The position numbers and the translations under genes were made by a program. Positions 1 to 17,529 of a stretch of 64,000 nucleotides of DNA are shown here, piece after piece. The notes under the pieces are model-generated. The model saw only the letters and a list, made by a program, of their open reading frames with translations, did no database searches and was not told the origin of the DNA. Source of the DNA: Acorus gramineus (lineage: Eukaryota; Streptophyta; Magnoliopsida; Acorales; Acoraceae); contig CM060853.1 of NCBI GenBank assembly GCA_030737835.1, positions 12,892,034 through 12,956,033 on the forward strand. The letters are read 5' to 3'. Positions within the stretch are counted from its first letter, which is position 1; each line of letters begins with the position of its first letter.

Positions 1-3000
1 CAGTTGCTTCACAGAGTTGTTGGATTCCTTCCTTACAAGCAGCTATGGAGAGTTCAAAATTGGTATCTGGGCCCATAGAGATGTCCAATTGAGCTGATTC
101 TACATTCCTCAATGAAGTAACTAATCTTTTCTCCATGTTTTCCAACTCTGCCCTGATATGATGCATGGTATTCATTCGCACACATAACTGTGGCAATCCA
201 AATGAACCACCCTCATTATTTAATGTTCCAACCTGAGATCTCCTTTTCTGAGTGTTCGGCAACTTTTCTTTCTTCTTCCAATGAAATTTTGAATCAGTTG
301 TGCATCTAGTCAATTCCGGCAGTGCAGGAATGAAAGTATTTCGTGTGCCTACAAATTAATCATCAGAGAATATTTAGAAAACAATCAGAAATAAATTTCT
401 AAAAGCAAAAGTTTGCTTGTATCTGTCAAGCATACCGCAGCCAGACTTTGCCTTGTATATGTAACCTTGCAAGCTTCTGTCGATTCCAATCACCAGGTCT
501 GGAAGCAATGCTTGATGCACTAATATAGGGAGCTGAAAGAATGCATCCAAAGTTTCACTCACCACTTGCAGAATTTCAACACAAGACGGTGCAACGCTCT
601 CCTTGCTGGCCCTTGGATTCCACGCCTGAAATGGGGAGTGCCCGAATGAACAAATTAGGGGGGTCCTCGAAATATTATTGATTTAGCCCATGAAATATAA
701 CATATTTATAACATGGGGCTTGGGAGAGAATTATAAGAAGAATGTGCAGATGTGATTGCTTTTGACATATTATGCATCGATTTGCACCCATAATTTAGAA
801 TAAAAAAAAGTAGCACAACCTCATGTGTATGTGCCTGCATAACTAGCAGATGGAAAAAGTCTTTCATCAAAAGGGGGCAAGACAAATTACTCGAAAAGTA
901 GTAGCTACAAAGTTTACATTGAAGAAGTTGGGAACAGACCTCTTGCTGCAAATTCCTGTCAACCCATTCCTTTAGTCTGTCCACTCTTGTCTTTATCCAA
1001 GACTTCGCAAGATTTGCTACTGCAGCTTCAGATTCATATGGAGGCATCTCCCGGATTAATGACTTCCCCCCATCTTCACTATCAACAGAATCCTCAACAG
1101 CAAAATGGACAAGATCCTTCTCCAGCTTGTCTGCGGCTTTCAAAACTTCCACAAAGTCAGGTGTAAGTTCTGTGACACCGGAGATGAATTGCTTCAACTC
1201 ATTGCCATAACAAGCATGAAGGGTAGCAACGGCAACGCCAGCCGCCAAAGGATGCCATCTCTGCAATATTGGACTGAAGAGCTGCTTTTCTTTGTTTGCA
1301 AGATCACCAATGTCCTTCGCAAGTATGGAGAGAAAATGAGTGGGACTTGTCTGGTTTTTGGATAACCTCCTGCTTGAGTCTGCTTTCTCCATTCTCTGCT
1401 TTATAACAAAGACAACTGATTATATATTGATGGAAAAAAGGGATGAGTCTGAAATTCATGAAAAACAAGTTGAAGAAAAAGATTTAAATTTATGAACGGT
1501 CAACATAAAGACGTGATCCCTCATCATAATAAGATCAATAACAAATTATCAAGAACCTCTATTTTATGAAAATTACGTAGTTCTAGGTTCATCTGATTTT
1601 AGCCCCACCTTTCCTTTCAAAAGGATCAAATTTACACAATTCCCAATGCCAACCTTTTCAATTACTCTATTTCCTATAACAGAGAAATAAGAAAAGGTAT
1701 TCATGGCATTTAAATAGGATAAACAGAAGATATTTCAGGGCACAAAAAAGTTAGTGAAATTTATATTATTTGTATTTTATGCAAACTCCAGTAGGGACGA
1801 CGAGAGTATGAATTACAAATCTAAGATGGTATAGAACAAATGCTTGCCTGGGCAAAAGCTGTTCGGATGGATGATCTGATGTATGTGTCAATCCGGGTTT
1901 GAGCTACATCAACAACTTCTCTCCTCCTCCTACGGTACTCGTGAGATATATCTTCAACCAATAATTTTGCAGCTGAGACCCCCAAAGATACAATAATCTC
2001 CATTGAATCGATATTGCTGGAATCAAATGTGTCGTGGTATGCAAGAAGTCTTTTCTCTGTCCAACCCAATATCGAACTCAATATCGAGCTCAAAACCTTC
2101 GAATACAGTGGATCCTTTGTTGCCTTTGCATCTTTGGCAACCTCAGCCAATTGATCATCAGCTGCAGAAAGCAAATCATTGTCTGCTTGTCCAGTGGAAA
2201 CAGAGTGGTGAAATAAAACCCATGTGAAGCAAAGGTTGTGGAGGGTCTGGTTCATTCCAAGGATCACCCATGTCTTCTTTATTAATTCCATAACCTCATC
2301 GATTTCTTCGATGATCGATCCCTCTTCATTACTATCAAAACAAGCTTCTAACAACATCTGATAGAGTCGGAGATTTAAAGGATGCCCATCAGCCCAGTGA
2401 GCTGTCTCTGATGGAATCCCATCAAAGGATCTATAAGCGAGTGACATCACGGCAGTACGCAAAACCTGCATGGACTCTGAGTTCTTCCCCGTCTCAAGAG
2501 GTCTTTCAAAAGCTCCACGTATCAATTGCCGAAGCCTCTGAGCGGAGATATCGGATTTCTCTAATGGAAGATGAGGATGCAGGAGGAGTCCCTCCTCGAG
2601 AACTTTTAGATTTCTTGCTTGCCAGGATTCATATTCGTGTTGTTCAGTGAAATCAGATGCCTTGAACTGTTGAAGAAGCTCCAGTGGCATTACCATTGAT
2701 TCTATGCGCCTTCCAAGCTGTTTGAAACATAACAATATAAGTGAAATTTAGATAGCATTAAATAAATGCATAAATAATGTGTTGATATTATGGTTAACTG
2801 GAACATGAAACATTAACTCCTCGAGATCCCTAATTAAAAAAAAATGAAGATGATAATTGCATCACAATCCGAAAAAAAAGAGTTTGAGTCTGTTAAATTA
2901 ATGCTCGGCAAAGACTGAATCAAACAAGTCACAATTCAAAACTCTAAAATCCAATTATCAAGCTTCCCCAGTGGGAAAAATTAAACTTAAAAAAAATCAG

Positions 3001-4356
3001 ATATAAATCTTCTTGAGTTATGTCTGAAATGATTAAATCTCCACCCAGGAAGATACTTAACAAGCGAAGTATTAAAAAAGGCTTCATCAAAACTGATTTG
3101 AAGGAAACTGACAAATAAGGCAAGGTCATAACTCAAAAACAATCAAAACTAGAAGTTTATTAAAAAAATTATAACTTGGGAAATGTGAGCTAGACCAACA
3201 AAAATTATAACTTGGGAAATGTGAGCTAGACCCTCGCTCATAAATCAACATATGAATATATGATAGATTACTCCCAGTGTCAAATCCAAATTTCATATAA
3301 TATCCCACTTAAAAAAACAAAAGCATTCAAATTTAAGCACGCCGAGAAACAAATTCAAATCCTTTAAAAAACACACAATTAGTTAAATCCATGATTTCCA
3401 AATCAACAAAACCACTCAAAACCCAGATAAAATTCAAAATGAAGTTTTTGCTCCCCTTTGGGCATCCCCTTTCCTTGAAATACAATTTAGGGCATATGCC
3501 TACCCAAAAAAAAAAAAAAAAAATGAAATTTTCTTACAAAACCGACATAAACAACAAAGCATTCACATTTAATAGCATTAAAAATAAAAGATTCAAATCC
3601 AATTCAATTGTAATATGCAATAAATCAAACCAGAAATCAATTTGGTAAAACCATCACTTCCAAATCAACAAATCACCACAAAAATCCAGCTGAACAACAA
3701 AAATTTAAACACATTTTCGAAACACAAAAGAATTTCCAAAATCATCACTTCCAGATCAATAGCAAAACTCACAACGAAACCCAATTTGAAGATCTACTCA
3801 AACAACCCCACCAAAACAAATCAAAATCAAATTTTGAATCCGGTAACACCTGCCCCGCCGCGATCCTCAAAAGCCCGCGACGGATCCTCCCGTCGGTCTG
3901 CTCCGAGACCCCCATCTGCACCCTCACCAGCTCCCCGACCGTCGCCGGCCTCCTCACCTTCCCACCCGACGAAGGGCTCCCCTTTCCGGCCGCCGACGCC
4001 GACGATGGGCTCTTCTTCAGCCCCAGAGCCCTCTTCATCTTCGAAGCCGCCGCCGAAGTCACCGACCTCTGCAACGGCGGCGTGGTGGGTGACGCCGACG
4101 AGGCCCGCTCTGACTGCGGGACGTACGTCAGAGGCTTTCCTCCGGATGTCCGGCACGCGCCGACGAATATCTCGTACGCCGTCTCGCGGAGCTCGGCGTC
4201 GGAGATCGGGCGGCCCAGGTCGTCGAATGGGGAGGAAAGGTCGACGGACTGGGTAGATCTAGGGTTCCCATTGTTGTTGTTGTTGATGATGATGCTGTGA
4301 CGGGTCTCTCTCTTCGAGTCTCCTGAGCTTGTTCGGTCCCTGAAGAGGGAAGCCAT
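1..4356 (-). CDS. DUF810 / unc-13 homolog (MUN-domain) protein, C-terminus beyond the left edge
   Basis: Plant unc-13-like protein of the DUF810 family, thought to act in membrane or vesicle trafficking; the paralogue PATROL1 tethers proton-pump delivery. Exons read on the minus strand: 4356-3850, 2717-1848, 1395-940, 625-436 and 348-1 (continuing). Phases agree, giving about 790 residues of an expected 980 or so; the missing C-terminus would hold the rest of the MUN/MHD region. The start at 4356 opens MASLFRDRTSSG, close to the Arabidopsis At2g25800 group (MAHLFRD...). Later family blocks include SDAELRETAYEIFVGACR, KMKRALGLKK, PATVGELVRVQM, LLEACFDSN, KKTWVILGMNQTLHNLCF, EDISHEYRRRR, RWHPLAAGVAVATLHACYG and LKEWVDRNLQQE. 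Exon 1 is GC-rich and the rest AT-rich. The second intron uses a GC donor. Family assignment is firm; the exact cargo or role is inferred from relatives. Confidence 0.93.
1396..1847 (-). other. GC-AG intron in the DUF810 gene
   Basis: The exon ends AFAQ at 1848 (CAG) and is followed on the minus strand by GCAAGC rather than GT. The acceptor CAG lies at 1398-1396 and the next exon reads RMEKADSSRR, as in the family, so the frame requires this junction. CAG|GCAAG is the usual form of the rare GC-AG introns spliced by the major spliceosome. Confidence 0.85.
3165..3232. repeat. Tandem duplication of a 36-bp unit in DUF810 intron 1
   Basis: A 32-nt string containing ATAACTTGGGAAATGTGAGC occurs at 3165-3196 and again at 3201-3232, with 4 nt between copies. 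It lies in the 1.1 kb first intron (2718-3849), which otherwise holds A-rich unique sequence and a poly-A run near 3506-3523. Confidence 0.85.
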
Positions 4357-4478
4357 CGCCTTTGTGGGTTTTCCTTGGTGGGTTTTCGATTCTGCGAAGT
4401 GGGTCGATGAGGGTTTCGAGTGGGGTTTCAGGAAATCATGGAAATGTATGGATTTTTGATGTTCTTCATCGCCATTTT

Positions 4479-4513
<35 letters not shown>

Positions 4514-4520
4514 GAGAGAG
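4479..4520. repeat. (AG)n/(ACAG)n microsatellite upstream of the DUF810 gene
   Basis: An AG run followed by ACAG repeats and another AG run, 123-164 bp upstream of the DUF810 start codon. On the gene's own strand this is a CT-rich tract, common in plant core promoters and 5' leaders. Confidence 0.9.
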
Positions 4521-6580
4521 CATATGAGCTGTGACAGCAACAGCACACAATCCTGTTTTTTTTTTTTAATATTTTATTTTATTCAGCCGAAAATCGAGAA
4601 CGACAGCACACACAAGTCTTAGGTTTACTTTTTTGAATTTTAAAGTCTTAAAAATTTAAATTTTAAATTTTGTAAAGTTTTGAGTTTCACGAAATAGATT
4701 GATGTAATTTTATCATTGTTTAGGATAATGAAGAAAAGGTTACTGGGTCGTCACTTTTGCAACGTTTTAATTTTTAAAATGTATATATATGCATTAATAA
4801 TTTCACTGAAAAAGTTGAATACATGCTCGAATGATATTTATATGTATATATTTTATATATTTTTTGTAATATGGTTATACTCTACTATATATTATATAAT
4901 ATATACTAGTTATTATACATGTGCCAATGCACAGGATATAACATTCTAAACATGTATAAAAAATAAAAATAATAATTACATAACAATTAAATAATTATTC
5001 AATAAATCAATAGAAACACATGTTTATATATTTTATTTTAATATATTTAAAAAAAAAACATGTATACATCTTAAAAGAAAAATTAGTTTCTACGTAAGGA
5101 AAATAAATATATATCTTATTTGATGAGTGTTAAAAATATCTTGTTATCATTTTTTTTTAAGAAGTATTAATCAAATCAAAAGATTATTTTAAAATATATA
5201 TTTTAACAATTAAAAAATATAAAGAATTTATAATTCCATCGGTTCATTAATATATTTGATGTAGGTATTGAAAATTTTAGTTTCAACTTTTCCGTTATAT
5301 TGTTTCGCTGGGGATGATGCAGAGTAGCTTATGGGGCCACTGTATCAACATCAATAGTAATACAATTTTTTTTTTCAATTTCATTTAGGTACCCAAAAAA
5401 AAAAAACTTGATTTAGGAAAATATTAAACTTAGTTATTTTTACCAATCAAAATTTAGACTACACATATTTTTATTTTGGGATTTTTAGTTTTAAGTCCCC
5501 ACAAACCATTATATTTAGTGATCGATCCCTCAGTTTCTTTGTATTTAGGTTTTAGTCCCCCGATTTAAAGAATAATTCATGAATAGATCTCACAAGGACT
5601 AAAAAGTAAATTAAATAATTTATGGATAGGTCCCTCTCAGGGACTAAAAAGGAACTATCATTTAAATCTGGGGGCTAAAACATAAATACGAAGAAGGGAG
5701 GGATCGATCACTAAATATGATGGTTTGTAGGGACTTAAAACTAAAAATCCCTTTTATTTTTATTTTTCTTATAAATAGTAAATATTATTTAATAAAATAA
5801 ATGATTTGATAAAAAAATGTATATCGCTCTATTTTGAGTTGAATGAATTCATTTTTGGTAAGTGTAAATTTTTTTTAAAGAGGTATATACATCATCTAAT
5901 GATGAATATATTTCACTAAATTTTCAATGAGATGTATGAGACTGCATTTTGGGTTGAAAAAAAAAAGGGTGTAACAGTGCCAATTTGATTAACATCCTTA
6001 AGTGGGCCTGATTCCCCAAAACCTGAACAAAGCATGGGTCGGGCTTGTCAATCATTTGAGATGTTATCATTATGGCCTGGTTTGGCATTGAGATAAAAAA
6101 TAATTGGGTTAAATCACATGTTATCTTATATGACATAAGAAAAAAAATGGATAAAGCATATACAATTGTCCGTGTTTTGAGAGAAAAAATAGGGATATTT
6201 TGTTCTAGGTAAAAGATGGAACAAATTCTATCCCTATTTTTTAATCTCATTTTGTAAAACATGGACAACATTTATGACTGTCATTCCAAAAAAAACAATG
6301 CAAAAAACTTCATTAAACCAAAACTAACAATATTAATGCTCCATTAATAGAAATGGTATGTTTGATCTTTTTAATTTTTTTCTTTAAGTTATCCTATATT
6401 TTAGATTATGTTATCCAAATATAAAATTAAAGATAAAAACACAAAAAATAGAATAACAAAATGCATTATCAAATATAAATATAGATAAAAATAATATTAT
6501 TTTTATTCGTATAAATTACGTTACTTTATTCTAAATATTTATCCATTCACTACACCAGGCCTATGGTCGCAGGCTTGCTT
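4521..6580. other. AT-rich intergenic DNA between divergent DUF810 and CPN60B genes
   Basis: No coding region recognised. It is very AT-rich with poly-A/T runs, contains the MITE at 5478-5752, and separates the two divergently transcribed genes. Confidence 0.7.
5478..5752. mobile_element. MITE family M, copy 1
   Basis: A 275-bp non-coding palindromic element. The left end GGGATTTTTAGTTTTAAGTC and the right end, whose complement is nearly the same, form the terminal inverted repeats. Internal arms with AGGGATCGATCACTAAATAT are also inverted copies. Relatives are at 18791-19022 and 56768-57041. Confidence 0.8.
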
Positions 6581-6990
6581 TTAAGCCCATTGTTTCAAAC
6601 AACCAGGCCCACTAACATTAAAACCGTCCGATCGATGTAATTCACAGATTCCATCCACACTAACCGTCCGATCAAGATCGGGGACGCTCACACGCAAAGA
6701 ATCCCACATCTCCAATTCCTCGCCGAGGTATTGCGGGGGGGCGAGAAAAGCCTCAAAAGCCTCGGCTTCTAGATGCTTCCACAGAAAAGCCAAAGCGAGG
6801 TCGACGAGATTATTGATCGAACGGTTCAGATTCGCCGGAACCTTCACGAAGGGTCAGATTCTACGAAGTGAACCCTCGCTCATATAAAGCTCCTTGTCAT
6901 CGTTTCCCTCACTCGCCGGACCTTACTTGTCTTCTACAAAAGCAGACCTTATCCGAGACCCTAACCCCTTCAAAACCCTAATTTTTCCAG
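6581..6990 (+). promoter_or_regulatory. Promoter and 5' leader exon of the chloroplast CPN60 beta gene
   Basis: A GC-richer stretch rises out of the AT-rich spacer. A TATA box (TATAAA) lies at 6883-6888, so transcription probably starts near 6910-6920. The transcript leader would run to 6990, where CCAG|GTATGG is a good splice donor. No coding region is needed here; the short reading frames are accidental. Confidence 0.65.
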
Positions 6991-8093
6991 GTATGGTTTC
7001 TTCCTTTGATGGTCTCGATTTGGGTTCCTTTTCTTTCTCTGGAACTGAAGCAACCCATTTGAAAAAGTTTGGATTTTGGTGTGACCCACTTGAAAAAGAT
7101 TGGGTTTTGGTTTCAGTTGTTCATGATTTTGAGCATTTTAGACAGTCAGAACCATAGCTTTGTTGATTGGAGGTATAAATGATGTTTTTTTTAGATGTGT
7201 ATTCTGATGAATATTGAAAGGTGATACCTTTGGGCGAATTATTGATATAAAATGGTTTCCATGAGTGGTGGTTTTCGGATGTGAATGCCTAGCTGACTGA
7301 GCTATTGCTAAAAATTTGGTTTTGATACATGTATGCATAACTTATATGCGGATAGCTTGTGTACTGGGTTACTTATGGGGCTGATTCCTAGAAGCTCCGC
7401 TATGTTTTGTGATGAATTGGTGCAATTGGGCATTGCTTAAGCTTCGGAAACATATTGGTTATTCAGTGAATTAATTGTGTTAAGAATCATGTGGTATGCA
7501 CATATGATGTATCACACAAAATGCTGGACAATAATACAATAATCATATGATTTTGAGATTTGTGAGTGTGTCATGATCGACTGAAGTTGTTTTGCAATCC
7601 AATTAGGGGTAATCAAAGACATAGTCACAGAGTACTCTGAACTTCTCTGATACAAGTGATTGGATGCCTTCTATACCTTTTGGCCGAACATACTTTTCTT
7701 TTGCTCATCAAACTGCTGGTTAAGTACACTCAGAACCTGGGTAACCATGTATTTTGGATGATTTATCATTCTCTTTAACTTAAGAAGGCTAATCATAATT
7801 ATCATTGTTCTGTTCATGCCTGTTATAGAAGCTTTTTGCATGTGTTTCTCTTACTAATAGCAGAATGCATATTGAAAATAGTTTAATTATCACTGTATGT
7901 TTACCGTACTTATCCATATGAGCTATGAATGTACGTGTACTGCACCGAATGGAACACTTATCGAAACATTTAGCAAACATGAATTTTGTGAAAATCCTCA
8001 GGGGAATGCCATAACTGGGTGTTCACCTGAATGGGTTAACGCAAGTCACATGTGTGTGCCTTATGGTTGATGTTATTATTTTGTTATGGGTAG
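6991..8093 (+). other. Leader (5' UTR) intron of CPN60B
   Basis: A T-rich stretch between the donor at 6991 (GTATGG) and the acceptor TAG ending at 8093, three bases before the ATG at 8097. Large leader introns just upstream of the start are common in highly expressed plant housekeeping genes and often raise expression. Inferred from splice signals and base composition. Confidence 0.65.
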
Positions 8094-8096
8094 GCA

Positions 8097-12482
<4,386 letters not shown>

Positions 12483-13206
12483 ACCTCCGGTGATGGTGCG
12501 ACCAAACGGTGAAAAATGAATCGATCCCCGGAGATCGGAGCAGTCTTTTTTTGTGTAAATTTTTATCAATTGATGATTGCAAATTCTGATTGAGGCTTAG
12601 GAGCTTGAGTATGGAATGTTTGTCTGAGCAAAAATTGCGGCTGTAGTGCTGTAGAACTTAAATTTTTCACCCTTCCGAAGCTGTGAAAACAGATAATTAT
12701 GTTGCAGGAAAGAAAATCTTTTTAAATGTTTTGGTTTCTATGAATTTGTGTTGAATTGGATTTCTCTGCTTCTGATGGAGATTCTGGATGTTTCATGTGA
12801 ACAAACAGTCGCAAGAAAATTGAAAGTCCCTAACCTGTGTACAGATTTACTTGTGATAACTCATCCAGAGATCAATAAGTCACGCTGAGACAGATGAGAA
12901 TTAATTGATTTTCTGTTGTTATTTTTTCTCCCTGTTTGGGTACTGGTAACTGGAACAGCAGAGGAATACAATGGAATAGCTAAGAATAGGGGTAAAAGGG
13001 TGTTTGGTTTGTTGGAATAACAAGGGGGTATATGGATTCCAGATTAAGCAAGTATAAGGAATCAAGCAAGTATAAGCCGATGTAACTATACCTCCAGAAT
13101 TGGGATTAAGTGGGAACCTACCAGCCTTGTTCCATCACTTTTTCACGTGCCCTTCTCACTGTTCCACCCTATACAGCCTTCCCCATCACGTCACTTATTT
13201 TCAAAC
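12483..13206 (+). other. CPN60B 3' UTR and following spacer
   Basis: T-rich sequence downstream of the stop. The transcript end is probably within the first 300 bp, but no single polyadenylation signal stands out. No gene seen. Confidence 0.5.
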
Positions 13207-13705
13207 TAGGGATGGCAAGGTGAACGAGCCGAGCTTTGACCTGCTCAGGCTCGGCTCGTTTAGTATCAGGCTCGGCTCGGCTCAGAAACGAGCTTCATTT
13301 TGTGTTCAAGCTCAGCTCGTTGGGCTCGTGAAAAGCTCGGTTTAAGCTCGGCTCGGCTCGTTTGTTAAACAAGCCAAGCTGAAGCTCGAATTAAGGCTCG
13401 GCTCGGGCTCGTTTAGCTAAAAAAAATCTTGTTTAGCATTTGAAAAGTCACATTTCATAAATCATAACACCTTATACATGTGAAAGTAACATAAGTTCGG
13501 GCTCGGGCTCGGCTCGGGCTCGGCTCGTTAACCCTTTTTCAGTTAAGTAAACGAGCTCGTCTAAGCTCGGGCTCGGCTCGTTTACAAACCGAGCTTTAAA
13601 AATTGTTCAAGCTCGGCTCGTTTGTTTAATCAAATGAGCCTGAGCGAGCTTTAACTGAGCCGAGCCCGAGCCGAGCCCGAGCTGCTCGGCTCGTTTTCCA
13701 GCCCT
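13207..13705. mobile_element. hAT-type non-autonomous element rich in GCTCGGCTCG, copy 1
   Basis: 499 bp with terminal inverted repeats: left TAGGGATGGCAAGGTGAACG; right end complement TAGGGCTGGAAAACGAGCC. The interior repeats GAGCTCGGCTCG-like words on both strands, so it is strongly self-complementary. A sister copy at 32914-33403 has a clean 8-bp target duplication; here the flanking octamers do not match, so this copy is older. Confidence 0.75.
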
Positions 13706-13737
13706 ATGGCAATGGGAGTGTCTCAATAGAGTACCCG

Positions 13738-14175
13738 ATCCAGTCGGGTTCAGGTTTGAAAAAAATAAAATAAAATCCGAAGGGTTTAAGACGGGAAATG
13801 AATTTATTTAGCAAAACCCACACCGGTTGCAATTAATGAAATGATTAAATATTTATTATAATAATTATATAATTTATATTTATCATTTAGTATTTCAAAA
13901 AAAAAAAAAAAAAAAAGAATGAATAAATTCAAACGCTAATTGAAATTTGAAAGCATATAAATATACACGGGTTGTCTTTTGGTATTAAAAAAAAAAAACA
14001 TTATATTTATCATTTGTTACGGAGATTGAACATTTATATTTCTTATTTGTAGGATTTATTCTAATAAATATTTATTTTTGTTTAAAATTTTAACTTAGAT
14101 TAAATATTACATAAATCCGACCTAAATGGAACAGGTCGGGTCGGGGCGGGTTCGGGTTTTTTACGTACTCATTAA
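13738..14175. mobile_element. Degraded CGGGTT-type element
   Basis: AT-rich middle bracketed by CAGTCGGGTTCAGGTTT at the left and GGTCGGGTCGGGGCGGGTTC at the right. It resembles the ends of other CGGGTT-rich elements here (48506-49041 and 54013-54549). Boundaries are approximate. Confidence 0.4.
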
Positions 14176-14934
14176 CTCATTATCGATTGTTGTTATTCCT
14201 TGTTGAACTCAGTATCGATTGCTCATCTTAACTCATAAACTCGTCCCAACCCTCCCCGTTGACATACCTATTTCAAACCTGCACTTATTTGTACAGGTTA
14301 ATGTTCAATTTTTTTACCATTTTATCATGTTGTATAGTGTTACTATATATATAGTTAGTTTTACCAAAATTTATCAAAATCAAGGCTGTTACGTGCGGAT
14401 TCAATCATTTATCCCCCACATTATTCACATTTATCTACACCTTATTTTGCATTGGCCAAAGAAAACTACTAAAATAATTATGTTATTTAATGAGAATAAC
14501 TAAAAACACAATCAAACTAAAATCATTTATTCCACGGGTATAGTAATATATTCCTAGGATAATTATAAACACTAACCCCCCGTTTGAGAAGTGACATTGG
14601 CTTATTCAGCCATGATAGTTATACTGGGATAAATAATAGTGTTTGGTAGAATAAGTCTATCTTTGTTTGGTTGCATTTTATGTTTCTCATTGGGAAACGT
14701 AAAATGCAGAATTTTATTATTTGGTTCACCATGGATAAACTGTAAATAAATAGTTGATAAGAGACGGATAAAAAGTTATTATTTTCAAAACGTCAACTTT
14801 GCCCCTGGGATAATTGTTTCTGTTTGGTGCTATTGATGAATATTAATCAATCCATGACGTGTCTGATTAAATCTGGACTGTCCATCTTATGTAATAATGT
14901 ATGGTGGGCTTTTATACATAAAATTTTTGAGCGC

Positions 14935-15200
14935 TGATACACGCAGTTCATTTTACAGCTCTATATGCTATAATAACGTAGTATATACTGCACTATCATA
15001 GTATATGGGGTCCTATCATAATATATGATTCAATTTTGTTTTTTCATTTTTTCATCATGAAAAAAATACACTAATATATTTCAGTATCTACTTCATTTCA
15101 TATAACAATATGCACTTCAAATGGTGAGTGTATGTTTTTTTTTTTTTAAAAAAAACGAGATGAACTGTAATTGGGGCTGCAATGGGGGCTTGTGTGTATC
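14935..15200 (+). mobile_element. MITE family R1 (TGATACAC ends), copy 1
   Basis: Non-coding, about 266 bp. It starts TGATACACGCAGTTCATTTT and ends GGGGGCTTGTGTGTATC, so the termini are inverted GATACACxCA. It contains the family word CTATCATAGTATATGGGG. Other copies: 26986-27258, 39811-40078, 54563-54798, 55582-55808 and the interrupted copy 55925-56565. Confidence 0.75.
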
Positions 15201-15473
15201 TTTTTTCAAAATTTTTATATATAAATAGAAATAGTCATTTTAAGCTAATCAAAATGTATGTGAATTAATTATTTTAATAACTATTCAATATAACTAAAAA
15301 AGATACTATTTTAATAACTATTAATTATCTCCCTATTATTCACATTTTATCTACACCATATTTTCTATTAACAAAACAAAACAACTAGAATAATCATGTT
15401 TCTCAACGAGAATAACTAAAACCACAACCAAGCTAAAAATAATTTATTCCACTTATATAATAATATGTTCTTA

Positions 15474-15818
15474 GGGTTTGGAAACACAGATTGAAAAGTA
15501 GATTTTAGAATAAAGCTGTTTTTTAAGATGATTTTAGACCTTGACTTTTATTGGGATGTTTTTTTTTTTTAATTTAGGAATCAATATTTGAAAGCAGTTT
15601 ATGTTTGACAGAAAAAACTGTTTTTCAATTAAAAAAATCGATTTGGATAAAAAAGCGTTGTTTTTGAGCTTTTTAAAACATAGATTTCGAGGGAAAAATT
15701 AAAAGGAATCCAGCTTCCGATTCTTTAAAAAACTGTTCCATTTAACTGCATGATTTTAACATTTTAGCTTTTCAAAAATCAAAAGCTATCCCAAACATAA
15801 AATTAAACATGGCCTTAG
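15474..15818. mobile_element. Probable MITE with GTTTGGAAACAC / CCATGTTTAATTTTATG ends
   Basis: A T/A-rich non-coding block starting TTAGGGTTTGGAAACACAG and ending AAACATGGCCTTAG. Its end matches the intronic repeat near 10776. Terminal repeats are imperfect. Confidence 0.4.
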
Positions 15819-16439
15819 AATAATCATAAACACTGATAAAATAGTTTATAACTCAATCCAAACACTTTAATGTTTTGACAAGTTATAATTTTGAATGATA
15901 ACTTCACCCTAATAAACCATGAAAAACTTGAGATCCACCCATTCGGGCATTGATGCGTGCTCCGTGTGGAGGATTGAGAAATCGCTTGTCATCGAGTAGA
16001 GATGTAGGTTAAATACCTTAACATATGTATATTATCCTAAATCATTCTAGTATGGATGTTAAAATTTGAATTCACATATTTTTTTATTCTGAACATATAT
16101 AAATAATTTTTTAAATACTTTGACGTGTCTAAATATAGATGATAGTTTGACTGATCAAGTGATCCATTAATATTTCTCATAAGAGAGCATACAAAAATAA
16201 TAAAATAGTTATTTAAATTTTTATAATTTATGATCATAATGGATTTTGTTTTTTCATGGTGCAAGTTTAGACGTCCGAATCAAAGAGAATGGGTAAGAAT
16301 TGATGGTAGAATATTGTATTGACATAACCTCTCCTTGTTTTATAGTTTGTGAAAGAAAGAGAGACTAAACCGCTCACTATGGTTAAACACTCACCAAAGT
16401 GGCTGACAGTTTCATTTTAAAAAAATGATGAAACGAATG

Positions 16440-17408
16440 CAATAAGATGTGAAAAACGGCCAATTCAGTACTATAGAAGATCAAATCTGCACGTAGTTGA
16501 ATTAGGAGTAGAGGCATACGAGTTAACTAGAATAGGATGAGAATACGGCACGGGATTGACCTGCTCACAAGATCATGCCGACTAATAAAGCAATCCGATT
16601 AGGAAGCCCATGAAGAGGAGGCTACCATCTGGATTACCTCGTTCTACAGCGGGCCCAGTGTCATTCGTCAAGACGAACCAGTGAAAATATGGTCGGACAT
16701 CCGACCAGACTAGAATGACTAGAAGACGTGGCGTCCACCCGACCTAACCAAAACGAACTTAGCTTCTGCCCGATTTGATTGGGACAACCAAGTAACAAGG
16801 CCCGACCTGACTAGGACAACCAGTCACCAGAGCCCGGTTTGGCTAGGTGAAGTCAGACCACAGTCTGGCCTGGCGCAGGGGAGATGTTTACACGTCCACA
16901 TCGAGAAGATAACAGAAAACTCAGAGAATATATCCTTTGACACGATGGTGGCGGCCAACTACAAGGAATCAGTTATAACAAACAGATCACAAGATTACAC
17001 GTGGCAACTGATCCCGATGCCACCTGGAAGATTCCATCGAGCTCGTGATAACCTCACTCCCCAAGAGTGAGATCAGCACGCCCTTCTTCCAGTATAAAAG
17101 GGGGATATCATATTCCTTTACAGGTAGACACTTCTTCTTCTAAAAATCCTCTAAGGCTTAAATCGAATTCCTCTCAAAACTGAAAAAACTGACTTCATCA
17201 TTGAAGAGGTGTTAGCCGGCACCATACTAGTGTGAGTTGTAGGTGATCGGAGTAGTAGATAGAATTAGGAGACTTGACGATGGAACTTTCACTACCGCAA
17301 AGAAAGACTTTAAGTACTTCTTCTCGAATCCACAATCGAAACACGAATTAAATCAAGATCCGACCCCGAGGAGGAAGATCATTCTTCACCTCCCGCAAGT
17401 CCATTGAA
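16440..17408 (+). mobile_element. Probable solo LTR of a Ty3/Gypsy-type retrotransposon
   Basis: A roughly 970-bp island with composition unlike its AT-rich flanks (many CCCGACC and GACCAG words) and no open frame. A promoter-like TATAAAA at 17093-17099 is followed by TTCTTCTTCT and CTGACTTCATCATTGAAGAG, and then GCCGGCACC. This is the layout of an LTR's U3-R-U5. No internal gag-pol lies on either side. Exact TG/CA ends and target duplication were not found, so boundaries are approximate. Confidence 0.45.
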
Positions 17409-17529
17409 AATATATAAAACAAATACACAATCAATTTGCATGAATATTTATATTATTAATATTGTAAAAAATGCATTATTTTAAAAAACAAAAAAAACCA
17501 AAAGGTGCGCAGGCTGCATAAAACGGACG

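Noticed and set aside
3642-4256. A 204-residue plus-strand open frame of Pro/Ser/Arg
   Set aside because: Antisense of the GC-rich first exon of the DUF810 gene; low-complexity composition and no domain.
13207-13705. Regularly repeated GCTCGGCTCG words as a CRISPR-like or satellite array
   Set aside because: Spacing is irregular, words occur on both strands, and the sister copy at 32914-33403 has inverted ends and an 8-bp target duplication, so it is a hAT-type element.
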